64,000 nucleotides of DNA. It comes from Helicobacter sp. 11S02596-1. GTDB lineage: Bacteria; Campylobacterota; Campylobacteria; Campylobacterales; Helicobacteraceae. Shown piece by piece: positions 27,812-36,570 of this stretch; the stretch's first letter is position 1; every line of letters begins with the position of its first letter. The translations under genes and the position numbers were made by a program. The notes beneath the pieces are model-generated. The model was given only the letters and a program-made list of their open reading frames with translations, was not told the origin of the DNA and ran no database searches. The stretch spans positions 1-64,000 of the forward strand of contig NZ_MLAM01000003.1 in NCBI RefSeq assembly GCF_002272825.1, read 5' to 3'.

Positions 27812-28258
27812 CTAAAACGATTTTGTAACCGCACAAATCGCAATCACGATCAAACACAATGTCGGGACTTCATTGAAAACCCTAAAAAATTTCCCGCTCT
27901 TTTTGCACGTCCCACGCGCAAAAGCTTTGAGATAATGCCCACACAAAAAATGATATACCAATAAAATAGCGACAAATAACAACTTCGTATGTAGCCATCC
28001 CCCTGTAGCAAATAGCCCGGGATTGGCACCCAACATCAATAGCCCCGTTAGTAGCGTAAAAATCATTGCAGGCTGGCCGATAAAACTATAAAGCTTGCTT
28101 TCTTGAATCTTGGCAATTGCGACATATTGCTGGGCTTGGATATTTTCAGCGTGATACACAAAAAGACGAGGCAGATAAAAAAGCATTGCCATCCAAGAGA
28201 CAAAAGCGACCACGTGAAATGCCTTGATCCATAAATAATATTGGCTTAAAAATTCCAT
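27812..28258 (-). CDS. hemJ: HemJ-type protoporphyrinogen IX oxidase
   Basis: About 148 residues, four membrane helices. Conserved His in [23 protein letters not shown] and the GWLHTKLL motif fit HemJ (UPF0093), the heme-dependent protoporphyrinogen oxidase found where HemG and HemY are missing. Similar to HP1484. ATG at 28258 has AGGAG upstream and starts three bases after yigZ ends. Heme from this step supports the cytochromes, including NapB encoded nearby. Confidence 0.83.
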   Translation of the reverse strand: MEFLSQYYLWIKAFHVVAFVSWMAMLFYLPRLFVYHAENIQAQQYVAIAKIQESKLYSFIGQPAMIFTLLTGLLMLGANPGLFATGGWLHTKLLFVAILLVYHFLCGHYLKAFARGTCKKSGKFFRVFNEVPTLCLIVIAICAVTKSF

Positions 28259-28260
28259 TT

Positions 28261-28848
28261 TCAACTCCTAAATTTCAAATCTTGCTCGTATATGCCCAAA
28301 AACGTATCGATATTTTTTAGATTTCCAAAAAGCTTTATTTTAATCGTTTTTTCCAAAAAGTCTTCTTTTTCTAGCGTAATTGCAAGCTGTTTTGCCAGAT
28401 ATTCCACCCTGCCAAGCAATCCATACGGGCATTCCAAAACAATACTTTTGCAAAACTCAAAAGGAAAGATTGTGCCATTTTTTTTACCCAACTCCACGCA
28501 CAAAAGCACGCTTTTGCTATAAGCCCTCACCAATCCCCCAACGCCCAAAAGCACGCCCCCAAAATAACGCACCACCACCATCGCCACATCGACCAAATCC
28601 TCCCCACGCAAAACATTCAAAACAGGCATCCCTGCACTGCCTCTAGGCTCATTATCATCGCTAAAACGCTCATCAATTTGATTGCCCTGGACAAATCGAT
28701 ACGCATAGACAAAATGAACAGCCTTAGGGTGGGAATCTTTCAATTCTTTTAGCGTGGTATCAAACAGCTTGCGTGGGATCAAAAAACCCAAAAATCTTGA
28801 TCCTTTGCTTTGAAAATCCGAGCAAAGGATTTCAGCAATCGTATTCAT
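28261..28848 (-). CDS. yigZ: YigZ/IMPACT family protein
   Basis: 195 residues. The UPF0029 core is clear: HFVYAYRF near 45, DDNEPRGSAGMPVLNVLRG and MVVVRYFGGVLLGVGGLVRAY near 85-110. The C-terminal half is weakly conserved. Members relate to eukaryotic IMPACT and may act on ribosomes or translation stress; bacterial function is unsettled. Its ATG overlaps the stop codon of the upstream lipoprotein gene (ATGA). Confidence 0.8.
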   Translation of the reverse strand: MNTIAEILCSDFQSKGSRFLGFLIPRKLFDTTLKELKDSHPKAVHFVYAYRFVQGNQIDERFSDDNEPRGSAGMPVLNVLRGEDLVDVAMVVVRYFGGVLLGVGGLVRAYSKSVLLCVELGKKNGTIFPFEFCKSIVLECPYGLLGRVEYLAKQLAITLEKEDFLEKTIKIKLFGNLKNIDTFLGIYEQDLKFRS

Positions 28849-29510
28849 TGGAGATATATCTGCATTTTTCCATTATCCAACACCATTGAGTTTTTGTCTC
28901 TTTTGACATCAAATAGCCCGCTAAAATTCCTCATCAAGCGAAATTCAAAGCTCATCAACGCATCAGGATGGCAAAGCTTCCTTGTCATCCCAGCATTGCC
29001 AATTTCAAGATGATCGCTATCTTTCCACGTATAGCTGGCAAAATAATTATTACAACCCGCAATCCCATAAATGCGGTGCTGGGATTGATCAAAAATCATC
29101 GTTGCTGTCTCGCTGATATTCAAAAAATCTTCTTCTGATGTTTGTTTTTCTGATTCTGGTGTGGCTTGCATAGAGTTTTGAGATTCTTCTTGAGATTCTG
29201 GCAAAGCGGTATTTTCGGCAACATTATTTAAGTCGCTGTTATTTAAATCACTATTATTCAAATCACTCCCCAACGAATCTGTAGGCGTATTTTCTTGATT
29301 TAGCCCATCTTCTTTGGTCTGCTTATCTTGCTTGGCTTGCATATCTTGGATTGCTTGGGCTTTGAGAGCTTGGGGTGAAAGATATTCTTTACCATCAACA
29401 ACGATTTTTTGTATCTGCCAATCCGTCCGAGCAATCTTGCCCTCAAAGATACTCCAAATCGAACAACCGCCCAACAATACTACACCCAATGCCAAGAAAA
29501 TAATTCTCAT
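28845..29510 (-). CDS. META/HslJ-like lipoprotein
   Basis: 221 residues. A signal peptide with lipobox LLGGC places Cys16 as the lipidated residue. Residues about 60-130 are a low-complexity Q, N, S, E-rich spacer containing three copies of SDLNN (DNA 29219-29266). The C-terminal part (about 135-221) resembles the META domain, with IAGCNNYFASYTW and MTRKLCHPDALMSFE, the typical two-cysteine pattern. META proteins are periplasmic and linked to heat shock or adhesion; role here unknown. It heads the packed operon down to the nitrilase-like gene. Confidence 0.7.
   Translation of the reverse strand: MRIIFLALGVVLLGGCSIWSIFEGKIARTDWQIQKIVVDGKEYLSPQALKAQAIQDMQAKQDKQTKEDGLNQENTPTDSLGSDLNNSDLNNSDLNNVAENTALPESQEESQNSMQATPESEKQTSEEDFLNISETATMIFDQSQHRIYGIAGCNNYFASYTWKDSDHLEIGNAGMTRKLCHPDALMSFEFRLMRNFSGLFDVKRDKNSMVLDNGKMQIYLQ
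29219..29266 (-). repeat. Three 15-bp repeats encoding SDLNN
   Basis: Imperfect 15-bp units within the lipoprotein gene spell Ser-Asp-Leu-Asn-Asn three times. Because the unit is a multiple of three, copy-number change would lengthen the spacer without breaking the frame. Confidence 0.6.
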
Positions 29511-29651
29511 CGGTTCAAGAACCCCTTAAAGCAATCTGATTTTTTATGAATTTTTTCCGAAATCATACCCAAAGCTTGATAACAAACCAAAGCTTTTATC
29601 CAAACGCAAGCCCCTTGGGAGTAAAGCCTAGCAGAAATTAAAAAATTTATT

Positions 29652-29996
29652 TTATTCAGGCAACCACGAACCCACGTTACCTTTGTATCGGATTTCTTTG
29701 GCGTCTTGAGATTTTTCAATGTTTTCTAACATTTTTTGAGTTGAAATATTTTTCTCAAGCTCCTCTTCTGAATAGCTATAATGCATATTTGCGCTCAACA
29801 CCCCAGTGATTTTCTCAATGTCTTTGAGGCGTGCGATCTCACCACTAACATCAACAGCGGTGATACTCACGATAATACTAGCAGTCGCTTCATCACAAAT
29901 ATGAACCTCTATGCCCTCTAAAAGCCCTAGTTCAGAAATCACATTTTCGTAGTGATTCCAATCTATTTTGATGATGATACTTGAAACATTCATCAT
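29652..29996 (-). CDS. napD: Nap assembly chaperone NapD
   Basis: About 115 residues starting MMNVSSIIIKIDWNHYENV. The N-terminal ferredoxin-like half, with SSIIIKI and the conserved glutamates of GLLEGIEVHICDE, fits NapD, which binds the Tat signal of NapA and holds it until the molybdenum cofactor is inserted. The start overlaps the napL stop; AAAGGGAT lies just upstream. A longer frame starting inside napL is unlikely. It is the last gene of the nap operon; a C-terminal tail of about 30 residues rich in Glu and Lys is longer than in most NapD proteins. The 140 bases after it hold no supported gene. Confidence 0.82.
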   Translation of the reverse strand: MMNVSSIIIKIDWNHYENVISELGLLEGIEVHICDEATASIIVSITAVDVSGEIARLKDIEKITGVLSANMHYSYSEEELEKNISTQKMLENIEKSQDAKEIRYKGNVGSWLPE

Positions 29997-30964
29997 ATCC
30001 CTTTCAAATTCCAAAATAATATCTTTTTTCCATCGCAAGCAGCGACAACTTGGTGCTGATAAAACAAAATCGTATTGATGATACAATGCGCGCCTTTTAA
30101 AAACCGCTCAATCTCAAGCGTATGCAAATCAATAATAGCAATGCTCCCCTCCTCATCATACATCATTGCCCCATATCTAGCGTCGTTGCTAATACCCACA
30201 GCATACACCAAAAATCTCGACTCCACACTCGTATTCTGCGTGCTTTCTCCAATCCTATAAATCCCCATCTTTCTATCCTGCCCCGCACTCAAAACAATAT
30301 TTTTTGCAGTGGCAAGCTGGTAGTTATTATCTTTATTCACACCCTCAAATTTCGCAATTATCCTGCCCTGATAGACATCTATCATATACACGATACCCGA
30401 TTCAGCCGTCGAAAACGCAATCCTTCTATCGACACTCAAAATCAAATCAGAAAACGAAGCCGTGCTCGGGTGGATTTTATAGACAAAAGTTTGGGATTTG
30501 AGGTCATATAAGGCGATTTCATTACCCATAAACCCAAGCAAAATGCGATGTTCATCCACCCAAAGCGCCTTAGAAATCCAAAGATTATCCGCCCCATCAA
30601 AAACAACTTGCATTTTAGAACCAGAAATAATCCGCAATTCTCTGCTACCATTGGCTGCCTCACTCAACACCAAGATATTACGCCCATCAAGCGTATCGGC
30701 ATTGTAAATCTTGGGCTTTTTCCTTTCATCAAAAAAATCAACGATTTCAGGCAAAACAAACTGGCGAATAAATCTTTTACCCACCAAATCATAAACCCTT
30801 AGCGAACCATCATTTTGCGAAATATAAAGATTGTTTTGATAATGGCTCATAGAAGAAATCACCGAATCTGTCTCCAAAACAAAATCCGGGATGCTTGTGA
30901 TAGGATTTTTCGAGAACACAAGCGAGCAGAACAGCACCCAAAAAAATAAACCTCTCATCATCAA
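29993..30964 (-). CDS. napL: NapL, beta-propeller protein of the Nap operon
   Basis: 323 residues: signal peptide (MRGLFFWVLFCSLVFS) then repeated beta-rich blades with WD40-like spacing (for example ALYDLKSQTFVYKI, MIDVYQGRIIAKFEG, AIIDLHTLEIERFLKG). NapL is known only from the nap clusters of Epsilonproteobacteria; its biochemical role is not settled. It overlaps napF by four bases and napD by four. Located in the periplasm if the signal peptide is cut. Confidence 0.82.
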   Translation of the reverse strand: MMMRGLFFWVLFCSLVFSKNPITSIPDFVLETDSVISSMSHYQNNLYISQNDGSLRVYDLVGKRFIRQFVLPEIVDFFDERKKPKIYNADTLDGRNILVLSEAANGSRELRIISGSKMQVVFDGADNLWISKALWVDEHRILLGFMGNEIALYDLKSQTFVYKIHPSTASFSDLILSVDRRIAFSTAESGIVYMIDVYQGRIIAKFEGVNKDNNYQLATAKNIVLSAGQDRKMGIYRIGESTQNTSVESRFLVYAVGISNDARYGAMMYDEEGSIAIIDLHTLEIERFLKGAHCIINTILFYQHQVVAACDGKKILFWNLKGI

Positions 30965-31416
30965 AGTGCCACGATATTAATAGCGTCTTTTGGACATACA
31001 CGCTCGCATTTCCCACAGCCGGTGCAACTTTCCAAAATCTCTGGATAAAACATCCCACTAAAGCGTATCGCCCCATCGCATATATCTTTGCACGCTGAAC
31101 AAATGACTTGATGATAAGCCAAACAACCTATCACATCAATTTTGGCACGGGCATTTATCTTGTCCTCAAGCGATGGGTCTAATACACTATTTTCGCCATA
31201 GGTTGCCTCACAGATCTGGGCGCATTTTTTGCAAAACACACAGCCATTAGTGGCAAAATCCAGATAAGGCACAGCCTCATCTTTTTTGATAATAATCCCC
31301 TCGGCACACACATCCACGCATTCACCCAGACATTGCATACAAAAATCACTCGAATTTCTCTGATATGGGAGAAAAACGAGCGGGCTTTTGGATCTGAAAA
31401 AATGCCTCAAAGACAT
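30961..31416 (-). CDS. napF: NapF, 4Fe-4S ferredoxin-type protein
   Basis: 151 residues with four cysteine clusters: CMQCLGECVDVC, CVFCKKCAQIC, a middle CSACKDIC and the classic CTGCGKCERVC near the C-terminus. No signal peptide. NapF is cytoplasmic and is thought to help load or keep reduced the iron-sulfur cluster of NapA before Tat export. It sits between napB and napL as in other Epsilonproteobacteria. Confidence 0.88.
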   Translation of the reverse strand: MSLRHFFRSKSPLVFLPYQRNSSDFCMQCLGECVDVCAEGIIIKKDEAVPYLDFATNGCVFCKKCAQICEATYGENSVLDPSLEDKINARAKIDVIGCLAYHQVICSACKDICDGAIRFSGMFYPEILESCTGCGKCERVCPKDAINIVAL

Positions 31417-31938
31417 TTATTTGACACCCTCATTGATGACATCCATCAGATTGGATTTTACCTTAGCATTTTGGTTTGTAAAATCCGGCTGGAAAGCATT
31501 ATTGACCAAAGGCTTAGCATTTGCTTGAGGCACGTGGCACTGGGTGCAATTATAACGGCTAGGATCGATACCATCTTTATGCGCTTGATGATTTCTCAAA
31601 TCATAAGTATGTGATTTGGGAACAGATGGCGCGCCAACAGATTCAGCCACATCGGGAGAATGGCAACTCAAACACATATTGCTATCTTTGGAAATATCAA
31701 GCATTCCCTCTGTATCGTGAGGAATCATCGGCGGGGCATTTTCATAAGAACGCTCAATCTTTTGACTCTCTCCTGCTGCCGAGTTGCTATATTGATAATC
31801 CCCCAGTCGGATATTTTTTTCATCTTGCACAGAAACTTTTCTCAAACCCAAAGACTCATCTTTGATACTCCCAGAATCTACCGAACAAGCCACAATCAGA
31901 CCAATTATCGCGATCAAACCAAATATTTTCAACTTCAT
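31417..31938 (-). CDS. napB: NapB, diheme cytochrome c subunit of periplasmic nitrate reductase
   Basis: 173 residues with two heme c sites, CLSCH (about 89) and CTQCH (about 133), plus spaced His residues usable as sixth ligands (SHTYDLRNHQ, PPMIPHD). NapB passes electrons to NapA. The signal region ends LIVACSVDS, which meets the lipobox rule, so this NapB may be lipid-anchored instead of soluble; that is inference. Strong ribosome site AAGGAG. The C-terminal YNCTQCHVPQANAKPLVNN is typical. Confidence 0.92.
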   Translation of the reverse strand: MKLKIFGLIAIIGLIVACSVDSGSIKDESLGLRKVSVQDEKNIRLGDYQYSNSAAGESQKIERSYENAPPMIPHDTEGMLDISKDSNMCLSCHSPDVAESVGAPSVPKSHTYDLRNHQAHKDGIDPSRYNCTQCHVPQANAKPLVNNAFQPDFTNQNAKVKSNLMDVINEGVK

Positions 31939-31940
31939 TT

Positions 31941-32852
31941 TTATCTCCTTTTTATTAAGTTGGCTATCCCATAATGGAGGGCGTCATCGTTGCATACCTC
32001 AACACACCTGCCACATTTGATACAAGCCATCCCATCAATCACGCCACTTTTTTTCCCAATCATATGCAAGACCTGATTTTCAGGACATATCTGCACACAA
32101 CGTTTGCAATGGGTGCATTTTTCAAGGTCATATTTCACACGCCAAATGCTGTATTTTCCGATCAAGCCAAATGTCGCTCCCAATGGACAAATATGCCCAC
32201 AAAAGCCATTTTTTAGAAGCAATAAATCAAACAAAAATACTCCCAATACGCCAAAAAAACCTGCCCCCATCCCAAAAACAATCCCCCGATGTAACATCGA
32301 AATGGGGCTTACCATCTCAAAAACAGCCACCCCAAAAACAAATGAAAGCACCAAGGTCAAAAACAAAACGCCGTATTTGGCATTTCTGCTTAAATGGATT
32401 TGCTTGACTGATTGATTCCAGCCAAGCTTTCTCCGCAAAAACGCTGCAAAATCCGTTACCAGATTGAGCGGGCAGACATAAGCACAATAAGCCCTCCCCA
32501 AGAAAACGCCATAAATCACAAGCACCACAAAAAGCCCTAAATAAATATCCAAAGCCAAAGCACCCCCAGCCAAAAAAAGCTGGGCAACTGCCAAAGGGTC
32601 ACTCATCGGGATAACCCCAAAAATTTTTGAACTACTCAAATTGCCTTGAAAAATCTGCGTCGCGCTCGGAATGATTTTGCTCTGATTGCTAGCTAGATTC
32701 CTATCATCTTGGATAAAAACACTCGTATCACCCTGATAAACCCCATATTGCTTGCTTCCAATCTGCACCCAAGAAAAATTACCTACAAAAAACAAGACCA
32801 AAATCCCAATTTGAATAACTCTCCTGAGTATCAAAAACCGATATGCCATCAC
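31941..32852 (-). CDS. napH: NapH, membrane quinol dehydrogenase subunit
   Basis: 303 residues with four membrane helices, a conserved YCAYVCPLN motif after the second, GFCGHICPLGA after the fourth, and two C-terminal 4Fe-4S clusters (CTHCKRCVQICP, CIKCGRCVEVC). NapH with NapG oxidises menaquinol and reduces NapB; this replaces NapC, which is absent here. A first helix followed by a periplasmic loop of about 60 residues is the usual epsilonproteobacterial form. Start overlaps the napG stop. Confidence 0.92.
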   Translation of the reverse strand: MMAYRFLILRRVIQIGILVLFFVGNFSWVQIGSKQYGVYQGDTSVFIQDDRNLASNQSKIIPSATQIFQGNLSSSKIFGVIPMSDPLAVAQLFLAGGALALDIYLGLFVVLVIYGVFLGRAYCAYVCPLNLVTDFAAFLRRKLGWNQSVKQIHLSRNAKYGVLFLTLVLSFVFGVAVFEMVSPISMLHRGIVFGMGAGFFGVLGVFLFDLLLLKNGFCGHICPLGATFGLIGKYSIWRVKYDLEKCTHCKRCVQICPENQVLHMIGKKSGVIDGMACIKCGRCVEVCNDDALHYGIANLIKRR

Positions 32853-33625
32853 AAATCCCCGCTATTGAGATAGTCTGTTGCCCCACGCTTTGATGGGGTT
32901 TTTATATCCGTAGGGGCGTCTTGCAAACGGCTTTCGTCTTGTTTTTCCCAGCCCTTGATATAGTTGGTGCCCATTTTTCCAAGCACAACATCACGGGGCA
33001 AAACCCGAATCGAAGCCTCCTCGGTTACACACACCCGCTCGCATTTCCCACAACCGGTGCAAATATCATTATCCACCATTGGGAGCAAAAAAGAATGCTT
33101 GCCGGTGCGATCATTCCTTTTGTATTCAAGATACAACGCTTCATCTATCAAAGGACACGCTCGATAACACGCATCACACTGGATACCCGCATAGGCGATA
33201 CAATTTTTTGTATCCACGATCGCCACGCCCATTCGCGATAGATTTACATCCAAACGACCTTTGTCCATCAGCGATTCTTTATCAAGCGCATCGGTAGGGC
33301 AGGCATTCACACAAGGAACATCTTTGCACATATAGCAAGGAACATCTCTAGGGGTAAAATAAGGCACGCCGACAGGGATATTGTCTGCAGGCTTGGCAAG
33401 CTTGAGCGTATAATACGGGCAGGCTTCCACGCACATCCCGCATTTGATACAATTTTTGAAAAATGCATCTTTTTGTTTTGCCCCCGGAGGCAATAACAAC
33501 AAGCTTGAAGCATTTGCCTTTTTGACATAAGCCCCCCACAAAAGCCCGCCTACAGCCATCATTCCCGTAGCTTGGGCGATCTTGAGTAAGCCCGCACGCC
33601 TGTTGGCATCAAAGCCCGTCCCCAC
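32849..33625 (-). CDS. napG: NapG, periplasmic 4Fe-4S electron carrier
   Basis: 258 residues with four 4Fe-4S motifs: CIKCGMCVEACP, CYMCKDVPCVNACP, CDACYRACP and CTGCGKCERVC. The N-terminus has ANRRAGLLKIAQATGMMAVGGLLWG, which fits a Tat signal with a twin arginine, so export in folded form is expected. Start is GTG just after napA. NapG carries electrons from NapH to NapB in the periplasm. Confidence 0.92.
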   Translation of the reverse strand: MGTGFDANRRAGLLKIAQATGMMAVGGLLWGAYVKKANASSLLLLPPGAKQKDAFFKNCIKCGMCVEACPYYTLKLAKPADNIPVGVPYFTPRDVPCYMCKDVPCVNACPTDALDKESLMDKGRLDVNLSRMGVAIVDTKNCIAYAGIQCDACYRACPLIDEALYLEYKRNDRTGKHSFLLPMVDNDICTGCGKCERVCVTEEASIRVLPRDVVLGKMGTNYIKGWEKQDESRLQDAPTDIKTPSKRGATDYLNSGDL

Positions 33626-33628
33626 TGC

Positions 33629-36415
33629 TTAAGCCTTATAAACTTTTACAGCGCATTTTTTGAAATCCGTTTGCTTAGACAACGGACAAGTAGCATCCAA
33701 ACAAACCTTATTGATATAGACCAATTCATCAAACCACGGCACATAAACAAGTCCTTTTGGCGGTCTGTTTCGCCCTCGTGTATCAATCCTTGCTTTTACC
33801 TTGCCTCGCCGACTTTCTACCCAGATGATCTCATCTTGCTTGAAGCCATTTTTGGCAGCATCTTGGGGGTGCATATAGCACAAGGCTTCAGGCACAGCAC
33901 GATAAAGCTCTGGCACACGCATTGTCATCGTCCCACTATGCCAATGCTCTAAGACCCTGCCCGTAGAAAGCCACATCGGATAATCTTTATCCGGCATTTC
34001 GCAAGGCTCCATATATGGGCGGAAAAATATTTTTGCTTTATTGTGGATCGAAACTTTTTGATCCATTGGCTTAAACAAATCCCCCTTGCTCAAAGAAGCA
34101 TTTTGATGTCCGTAGAAAGCAAACTCTTTGCCATTGCCGTATTTTCTCGCATAAGGGTCGTATTTGGCATTAAACCGCCACTGGGTTTCTTTGCCATCAA
34201 CAACGGGCCAACGCAAGCCACGGACCTTATAATAAACATCAAATTCAGCCAAATCGTGCCCGTGTCCTAACCCAAATTTGCGGTATTCTTCCCAAAGGTA
34301 TTTTTGGACAAAAAATCCATACCCACCAAATGGCTTGCCATCACTCCCAAGCACATTCCTTTCATCGCCAAAAACTTCTGAATTAAGCGTGCCATCTTTT
34401 AGCAACGCTTCTTTTGTGGTGAATTTTTTGGCATTTTTATTGGCAAACAAAACATCAAACAACGTGTCTTTTGGGTTATATCCCATCGCTTGAGCTTGTT
34501 TCAAGACAGATTTTAGACCCAAATCTTGATAATCCTTGCCCCAAACATCTTCGAGCGTAAAGCGTTTGGCAAATTCCATATATTGCCACGTATCACTCAT
34601 CGAATTCCCTTGTGGCAAGACTTGTTGCTTCCAGTGCTGTGTTCGACGCTCGGCATTACCATAAGCACCCCATTTTTCATAAATCATCGCTGTAGGCAAA
34701 ATCAAATCCGCTACTTTTGCACTGATTCCAGGATAGCAATCACTCACGATGATAAAATTATCCATTTCACGTGCTGCCTTGATCCAGTGGTTGGCATTGG
34801 CGGTGTTTTGCCACGGATTATTGACGGAAACCCATACCCATTTGATCTTGCCATCTTCGAGATCCCTCATAATCCCCAAATACGGCGAGCCGGGTTTGCC
34901 ATTGAGCGTGCCTTGTGGGAGATTCCATATTTTTTCGGTAATTTCACGATGTTTGGGATTGGCGACGACCATATCTGCGGGCAAGCGATGGGAAAATGTC
35001 CCCACCTCTCTAGCTGTCCCGCACGCACTTGGCTGTCCTGTAAGGCTAAATGCGCCATTACCCGGCTTGCTCTGTTTGCCAAGTAGCATATGCACCATAT
35101 AGCTTTGTTCATTCACCCAAGTGCCTCGTTGGTGCTGGTTGAATCCCATTGTCCAAAAGCTCACGACCTTGCGGTTTTTCTCGATATAGAGATTCGCAAG
35201 GCTTTGGAGTTTCTTTTTGAAATCCTCTAGGCTCTCATCTTCATTGCCCTTAGCGAGTTTGGCAACAAAATCCAATGTATAAGGTTCTAAAGCCTTTTTG
35301 AAATCTTCAAAGCTAATTTCCCAATGCGCATCGGCTTTTCCCGCATTATCCATCTTCATCTCATCGCCTGCTTTGAGTCCTAGATACTGCAGAGAAATCG
35401 CCTCATCTTCGCTCAATGGCTTGGCTAATTCTTTAGCAACAATCTCTTTTTCTAATGGATTGAACCCCTTGTGATTAGGGTCGCGTCGCATCCCATAGCC
35501 AATATTGACAAATCCGGTGCTAAACACGCAGTTTTCTTGGACAAAGCGCTTATCAATGACTTCAGGGTGGTTATAAACAATCTCTCTGGCAATATAATTC
35601 CAAATCGCCAAGTCTGTCTGGGGTTTGAAAACAATCTCAATATCTGCCAAATCAGAAGTTCTATTGGTAAATGTCGTGAGATTGACAACTTTTACTTTGG
35701 AAGCATTGCTGAGCTTTCTATCGGTTACACGGCTCCAAAGAATGGGGTGCATTTCAGCCATATTCGCCCCCCACGCGATGATCGTATCGGTAAGCTCAAT
35801 ATCATCATAGCAACCTGCTGGCTCATCAATCCCAAATGTCTGCATAAACCCAACAACCGCACTTGCCATACAATGCCTCGCATTAGGATCGATATTATTG
35901 CTCCTAAAGCCCCCTTTCATCAACTTAACTGCTGCATAGCCCTCTTGAACGGTGTATTGCCCGCTTGCCATCACGGCAATCCCTTTGGGTCCCATCTGCT
36001 CATAGGTCTTTCTAAATTGCTTTTCCATCTCATCAAATGCTCTCTGCCAGCTCACAGGGGTGAATTTTCCTTTTTTGTCAAACTCACCTTTGGCATTCAC
36101 CCGCAAAAGGGGCTGGGTGAGCCGATCTTCTCCATACATAATTTTGGCACAAAAATACCCCTTGATACAATTCAAGCCTCGATTTACAGGTGCTTCAGGA
36201 TCTCCTTTGACCGCTACGATTTTTTTGTCTTTTGTAGCTACCATAATCCCGCACCCAGTCCCACAAAACCGACAAACTGCCTTGTCCCATTTCCAATTTT
36301 TCTGGGCAACTTCTGCTTGTGCTGCTAGCGAGCTAGGGACAGCAATGCCTACACTCGATGCAGCAGAAGCAACCGCTGCAGCCTTGATAAAGTCTCTTCT
36401 TGATAAGCCACTCAT
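33629..36415 (-). CDS. napA: NapA, catalytic subunit of periplasmic nitrate reductase
   Basis: 928 residues. The Tat signal [19 protein letters not shown] opens the protein; a [4Fe-4S] site follows as CRFCGTGC near 48-55 with a fourth Cys in [12 protein letters not shown]; the molybdenum-ligating Cys lies in ARHCMASAV. It reduces nitrate to nitrite in the periplasm with bis-MGD cofactor. Ribosome site GAGGAGA is strong. Operon order napAGHBFLD without napC is the Epsilonproteobacteria form. H. pylori has no nap genes, so this marks a different Helicobacter. Likely controlled by the palindrome at 36489-36502. Confidence 0.96.
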   Translation of the reverse strand: MSGLSRRDFIKAAAVASAASSVGIAVPSSLAAQAEVAQKNWKWDKAVCRFCGTGCGIMVATKDKKIVAVKGDPEAPVNRGLNCIKGYFCAKIMYGEDRLTQPLLRVNAKGEFDKKGKFTPVSWQRAFDEMEKQFRKTYEQMGPKGIAVMASGQYTVQEGYAAVKLMKGGFRSNNIDPNARHCMASAVVGFMQTFGIDEPAGCYDDIELTDTIIAWGANMAEMHPILWSRVTDRKLSNASKVKVVNLTTFTNRTSDLADIEIVFKPQTDLAIWNYIAREIVYNHPEVIDKRFVQENCVFSTGFVNIGYGMRRDPNHKGFNPLEKEIVAKELAKPLSEDEAISLQYLGLKAGDEMKMDNAGKADAHWEISFEDFKKALEPYTLDFVAKLAKGNEDESLEDFKKKLQSLANLYIEKNRKVVSFWTMGFNQHQRGTWVNEQSYMVHMLLGKQSKPGNGAFSLTGQPSACGTAREVGTFSHRLPADMVVANPKHREITEKIWNLPQGTLNGKPGSPYLGIMRDLEDGKIKWVWVSVNNPWQNTANANHWIKAAREMDNFIIVSDCYPGISAKVADLILPTAMIYEKWGAYGNAERRTQHWKQQVLPQGNSMSDTWQYMEFAKRFTLEDVWGKDYQDLGLKSVLKQAQAMGYNPKDTLFDVLFANKNAKKFTTKEALLKDGTLNSEVFGDERNVLGSDGKPFGGYGFFVQKYLWEEYRKFGLGHGHDLAEFDVYYKVRGLRWPVVDGKETQWRFNAKYDPYARKYGNGKEFAFYGHQNASLSKGDLFKPMDQKVSIHNKAKIFFRPYMEPCEMPDKDYPMWLSTGRVLEHWHSGTMTMRVPELYRAVPEALCYMHPQDAAKNGFKQDEIIWVESRRGKVKARIDTRGRNRPPKGLVYVPWFDELVYINKVCLDATCPLSKQTDFKKCAVKVYKA

Positions 36416-36460
36416 ATAGTCTCCTCAAAGGTCTTGGTATAGCAAAAATGCTTGATGAAA

Positions 36461-36466
36461 ATTGTA
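36461..36466 (-). promoter_or_regulatory. -10 box of the nap operon
   Basis: Minus strand TACAAT (one mismatch from TATAAT) predicts a start near 36454 and a leader of about 40 bases before napA. Confidence 0.55.
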
Positions 36467-36488
36467 TAAACAATCCCACTCTCAAAGC

Positions 36489-36502
36489 TTGATATATATC
36501 AA
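36489..36502. promoter_or_regulatory. FNR/CRP-type operator TTGATATATATCAA
   Basis: A perfect palindrome matching TTGAT-N4-ATCAA. Its centre lies about 41.5 bases upstream of the predicted nap start, the classic class II activator position. It may also influence the divergent autotransporter gene, whose TATAAT is at 36517-36522. Confidence 0.6.
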
Positions 36503-36516
36503 ACCCCCTATAGGCT

Positions 36517-36522
36517 TATAAT
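36517..36522 (+). promoter_or_regulatory. -10 box of the autotransporter gene
   Basis: TATAAT in GGCTTATAATTGCG, about 50 bases before the autotransporter start and 15 bases from the FNR/CRP-type palindrome. Confidence 0.5.
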
Positions 36523-36570
36523 TGCGATAATGGAATGCAATTTGTTTGATTTTATAAAATTAATGAAGTA

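Noticed and set aside
29507-29719. 70-codon frame between the lipoprotein gene and napD
   Set aside because: Overlaps the end of napD and has no ribosome site or family resemblance.
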